Assembly (NCBI GenBank): GCA_964388085.1
Contig: CAYLZW010000136.1
Coordinates: 1-14,746 of the forward strand
Length of the DNA: 14,746 bases
From: CAYLZW01 sp964388085
GTDB lineage: Bacteria; Myxococcota; UBA727; CAYLZW01
Direction: 5' to 3'
Numbering within the stretch: the stretch's first letter is position 1; the number at the start of each line of letters is the position of its first letter. Below the pieces are notes generated by a model, which worked only from the letters and a program-made list of their open reading frames with translations, was not told the DNA's origin and searched no databases. Positions 13,070-14,746 of the stretch are shown here, piece after piece. A program made the translations under genes and the position numbers.

Positions 13070-13816
13070 ATGAAGGCTCGCAGCTACGAAGTCCCGACCA
13101 AGGTGCTCATTGCGCAGGCGCGCGCTACAGAGAACGCGCTCGGCGCGTCGGCGACGAAGCCGCGCCGTGACGCGCTCGCCACCGTCGGCATCGATGCGAA
13201 CGCGCTCAAGGATCTGCTGGCGGCAGAGACGACCAAGCTGGAGAAGCTCGAAGCCGATCAAGAGCGTGCCAAGAACACCTATTCGCGCGAGACCGCCGAG
13301 GACCGCGCCATCGCCGAAGAGGGCTATCGCTACAAGCTCGCGCTCGAGGCCCGCACGCGCGTCTACATTGCGTCTCACGAAGATGACGACGATCTGCGCG
13401 GCCGCTTTCGCTTTGGCCACCTGCGCGTGGCACGTGCGCGCGGCGTCGTCTATGAGCTGCGCGCGGTCCTGCCGGAGGTCGAGCTGATGAGCGATCGCCT
13501 CTCCGCCGTCGGCATCGACGCTGCCTTCGTGGCGCGCGGACACGACATTCTCGCGCGTCTGCATGTGGAGCAGGCCGAGAGCGCCGAGGCGAAGAAGGAG
13601 CGCGAGCGGCTCACGAAGGCGGTGCGCGAAGGAGAGCTCATTGTCTCCCGTTTGCTCGCGCGCCTGGTCGCGGCGGATGAGGCCATCGCTCTCGAGCGGC
13701 CCGCGGAGGGGACCGCGTTCGGGCTCGACATCATCGCCGCCGAGCTGGGACGGCAAAAGGCCGCCCGCGACGCCAGGACGACGGCGAACCCTCTGCTGCT
13801 GAGCGACGACGATTGA
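13070..13816 (+). CDS. hypothetical soluble helical protein
   Basis: I do not recognise a family. The 248-residue product starts at ATG 13070 with GGGGA six bases upstream. It has no signal peptide, membrane segment or Cys, and is rich in Ala, Glu, Arg and Leu with long predicted helices and coiled-coil character (residues 45-95 and 165-205). Two parts look duplicated: VGIDANALKDLLAAE (39-53) and VGIDAAFVARGHDIL (147-161), each followed by a charged helix of some 45 residues. The acidic patch EDDDD lies at 104-108 and the C-terminus is SDDD. It is a likely cytoplasmic structural or binding protein. It has no visible link to the metal genes and is bounded on the right by a strong hairpin. Confidence 0.75.
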   Translation: MKARSYEVPTKVLIAQARATENALGASATKPRRDALATVGIDANALKDLLAAETTKLEKLEADQERAKNTYSRETAEDRAIAEEGYRYKLALEARTRVYIASHEDDDDLRGRFRFGHLRVARARGVVYELRAVLPEVELMSDRLSAVGIDAAFVARGHDILARLHVEQAESAEAKKERERLTKAVREGELIVSRLLARLVAADEAIALERPAEGTAFGLDIIAAELGRQKAARDARTTANPLLLSDDD

Positions 13817-13846
13817 TGGTTAGTGAGTGAACGGCAGCCGGGTCAG

Positions 13847-13873
13847 GGCCCCGTGGTCGGCGATCACGGGGCC
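13847..13873 (+). terminator. strong GC-rich hairpin, terminator candidate
   Basis: GGCCCCGTG (13847-13855) pairs with CACGGGGCC (13865-13873). The stem can extend inward through a G-T wobble, T-A and C-G to 12 pairs with a three-base loop. It lies 30 bases past the stop of the helical protein and just before the repeat array. No T-tract follows, so it is either a factor-assisted terminator or an RNA structure that protects the 3' end. Confidence 0.45.
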
Positions 13874-13883
13874 TACCGGCTTC

Positions 13884-14027
13884 TTCACGCCCTCCTCCGG
13901 CGGCTTCACGGGCTCTGCCGGCGCCTTCACGCCTCATGGTCAGCGCGTTCACGCCCTCTTCCGGCCGCTTCACGCGCTCTTCCGGTCGGTTCACGCCTTC
14001 TTCCAGCGACTTCTCGGGCGCGTTCCG
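13884..14027. repeat. degenerate 21-bp tandem repeat array
   Basis: TTCACG begins units at 13884, 13905, 13926, 13948, 13969 and 13990, with a diverged TTCTCG at 14011. Spacings are 21, 21, 22, 21, 21 and 21 bases. Most units continue with a Pyr-rich CTCTTCCGG-like stretch. The array fills the space between the convergent helical-protein and arsH genes. Read on the minus strand, part of it gives heptads like EEGVNRP/EERVKRP, but the 22-base unit shifts the frame, so it is not a continuous heptad protein. Confidence 0.75.
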
Positions 14028-14060
14028 ATGCTGCCTACCCGTGCGGCGGGCGCTCAAAGA

Positions 14061-14746
14061 TTAGAGCCCATCGGCGCCGATGCGATCCTGCGGCCGCTGC
14101 TCTTCGGGGTGCGCCTTGGCGCTCGCCTCCCGTCGCTCACTGTAGCGATCGACCAGGAGGTCTCGAATGTCGCGCGTCAGCAACGTGAATTTGTACAGCT
14201 CCTCCATGACGTCGACCACTCGGTCTCGGAGCGCTGAGTCCTTCATGCGCCCGTCGTCATGGAACTCGAGCCACGCTTTGGGGACCGAGCTCTGATTCGG
14301 AATCGTCAGCATGCGCATCCAGCGGCCCAGCACGCGCAGCGTGTTCACGGTGTTGAACGACTGCGAGCCGCCGGAGACCTGCATGACCGCCAGCGTGCGT
14401 CCCTGCGTCGGCCGGACCGCGCCGATGGAGAGCGGAATCCAGTCGATCTGGTTCTTGAACACACCGGTGATGGTGCCGTGCATCTCGGGGCAGGACCACA
14501 CGTGTCCTTCGGACCACAGCGAGAGGTCTCGCAGCCGCTGCACCGCTGGATGCTCGTCGGAGACAGTGCCTTTCACCGGCAGCTCGCGCGGGTCATAGAA
14601 TCGCACTTCGGCGCCGAGCCCCTCGAGCACACGCGCGGCCTCCTCGGCGAGCAGGCGGCTGTAGGAGCGCTCGCGCAGGGAGCCATAGAGGAACAAGAAG
14701 CGCGGCGGGTGCGTCGAGCGAACAATGTCGGCGGGCAGCACCGGCG
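14061..14746 (-). CDS. arsH: ArsH, NADPH-dependent FMN reductase / organoarsenical oxidase (5' end probably outside)
   Basis: ArsH is a flavoprotein that uses NADPH and FMN and oxidises trivalent methyl- or aryl-arsenicals to less toxic pentavalent forms. The first in-window start is GTG 14741, giving 226 residues. The frame stays open to the edge, and ArsH proteins commonly have a longer N-tail before RSTHPPRFL, so the true start may lie outside. Seen motifs (GTG 14741 numbering): FLYGSLRERSYSR (17-29), the FMN phosphate loop; SEGHVWSCPEMHGTITG (77-93); KNQIDWIPLSIGAVRPTQG (96-114); and VSGGSQSFNTVN (122-133) with GRWMRMLTIPNQSS (139-152). Relatives usually read CSPERHG where this has SCPEMHG. 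The C-terminal tail (RREASAKAHPEEQRPQDR) is charged and variable. Other ars genes, if any, are to the right of the window. Confidence 0.95.
   Translation of the reverse strand, partial: PVLPADIVRSTHPPRFLFLYGSLRERSYSRLLAEEAARVLEGLGAEVRFYDPRELPVKGTVSDEHPAVQRLRDLSLWSEGHVWSCPEMHGTITGVFKNQIDWIPLSIGAVRPTQGRTLAVMQVSGGSQSFNTVNTLRVLGRWMRMLTIPNQSSVPKAWLEFHDDGRMKDSALRDRVVDVMEELYKFTLLTRDIRDLLVDRYSERREASAKAHPEEQRPQDRIGADGL

Noticed and set aside
13731..14237. Leftward frame 13731-14057 and rightward frame 13827-14237 over the repeat array
   Set aside because: Both are produced by the 21-bp repeats and GC bias. They overlap the helical-protein gene or arsH antisense, and the 22-base unit breaks any heptad pattern.
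1..14746. tRNA, rRNA, CRISPR array, insertion sequence, integrase
   Set aside because: I looked for conserved tRNA arms, direct repeats with unique spacers, transposase motifs and terminal inverted repeats and saw none. The 21-bp array has no unique spacers.

Overview
The window is GC-rich, gene-dense DNA from a Gram-negative bacterium. Lipoproteins, an outer-membrane TolC-family protein, frequent GTG starts and ATGA stop/start overlaps all fit. The style of the proteins suggests a myxobacterium or relative (Myxococcota, for example Polyangiales), but that is an impression and no marker gene is present. The content is a heavy-metal handling cluster: nearly every recognisable gene moves, binds, senses or detoxifies a metal or metalloid. 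I see no transposase, integrase, tRNA, rRNA or CRISPR array.

Left edge (1-755): a leftward His-rich reading frame with a heavy-metal-binding motif (YTCPMHPEVQSDGPG) runs off the window. It is probably the N-terminus of a metal P-type ATPase, although the motif breaks off abnormally. A near-palindromic promoter candidate lies between it and a rightward secreted His/Cys-rich small protein at 414. Positions 881-7222 hold a tight rightward CzcCBA-type operon: TolC-like outer-membrane factor, His-rich adaptor, and RND pump with the Asp/Asp/Glu proton-relay triad. A haem-binding cytochrome P460-like lipoprotein follows, coupled to the pump gene by an ATGA overlap.

Centre (7264-9847): two leftward genes, an unknown lipoprotein and a ZIP-like membrane transporter, face a rightward SmtB/CzrA-like zinc sensor overlapped by an isoprenylcysteine-methyltransferase-like membrane protein. 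The divergent space carries a promoter with a perfect ATATGA-N8-TCATAT operator between its -35 and -10, and the regulator mRNA looks leaderless.

Right (9994-12834): a textbook mercury-type MerR promoter/operator drives one gene encoding a three-part fusion, a CopZ-like Cys-rich N-domain, then MerT, then a MerP/HMA domain. No merR or merA is in the window. Next come a CmtR-like Cd/Pb sensor (leftward) and a divergent cation diffusion facilitator with an N-terminal HMA domain and no C-terminal cytoplasmic domain. Their shared control region holds TATCA-N8-TGATA.

Right edge (12835-14746): an unrecognised soluble helical protein, a strong hairpin, a degenerate 21-bp tandem repeat array, and ArsH (leftward, 5' end beyond the window).

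Taken together, Zn/Cd/Co would be exported across both membranes by Czc and across the inner membrane by the CDF and perhaps the edge ATPase. Hg(II) would be bound and moved by the fusion protein, and organoarsenicals oxidised by ArsH. Control is split between two ArsR-family sensors in the window and a MerR regulator encoded elsewhere. The most unusual element is the CopZ-MerT-MerP fusion under an orphan MerR operator.
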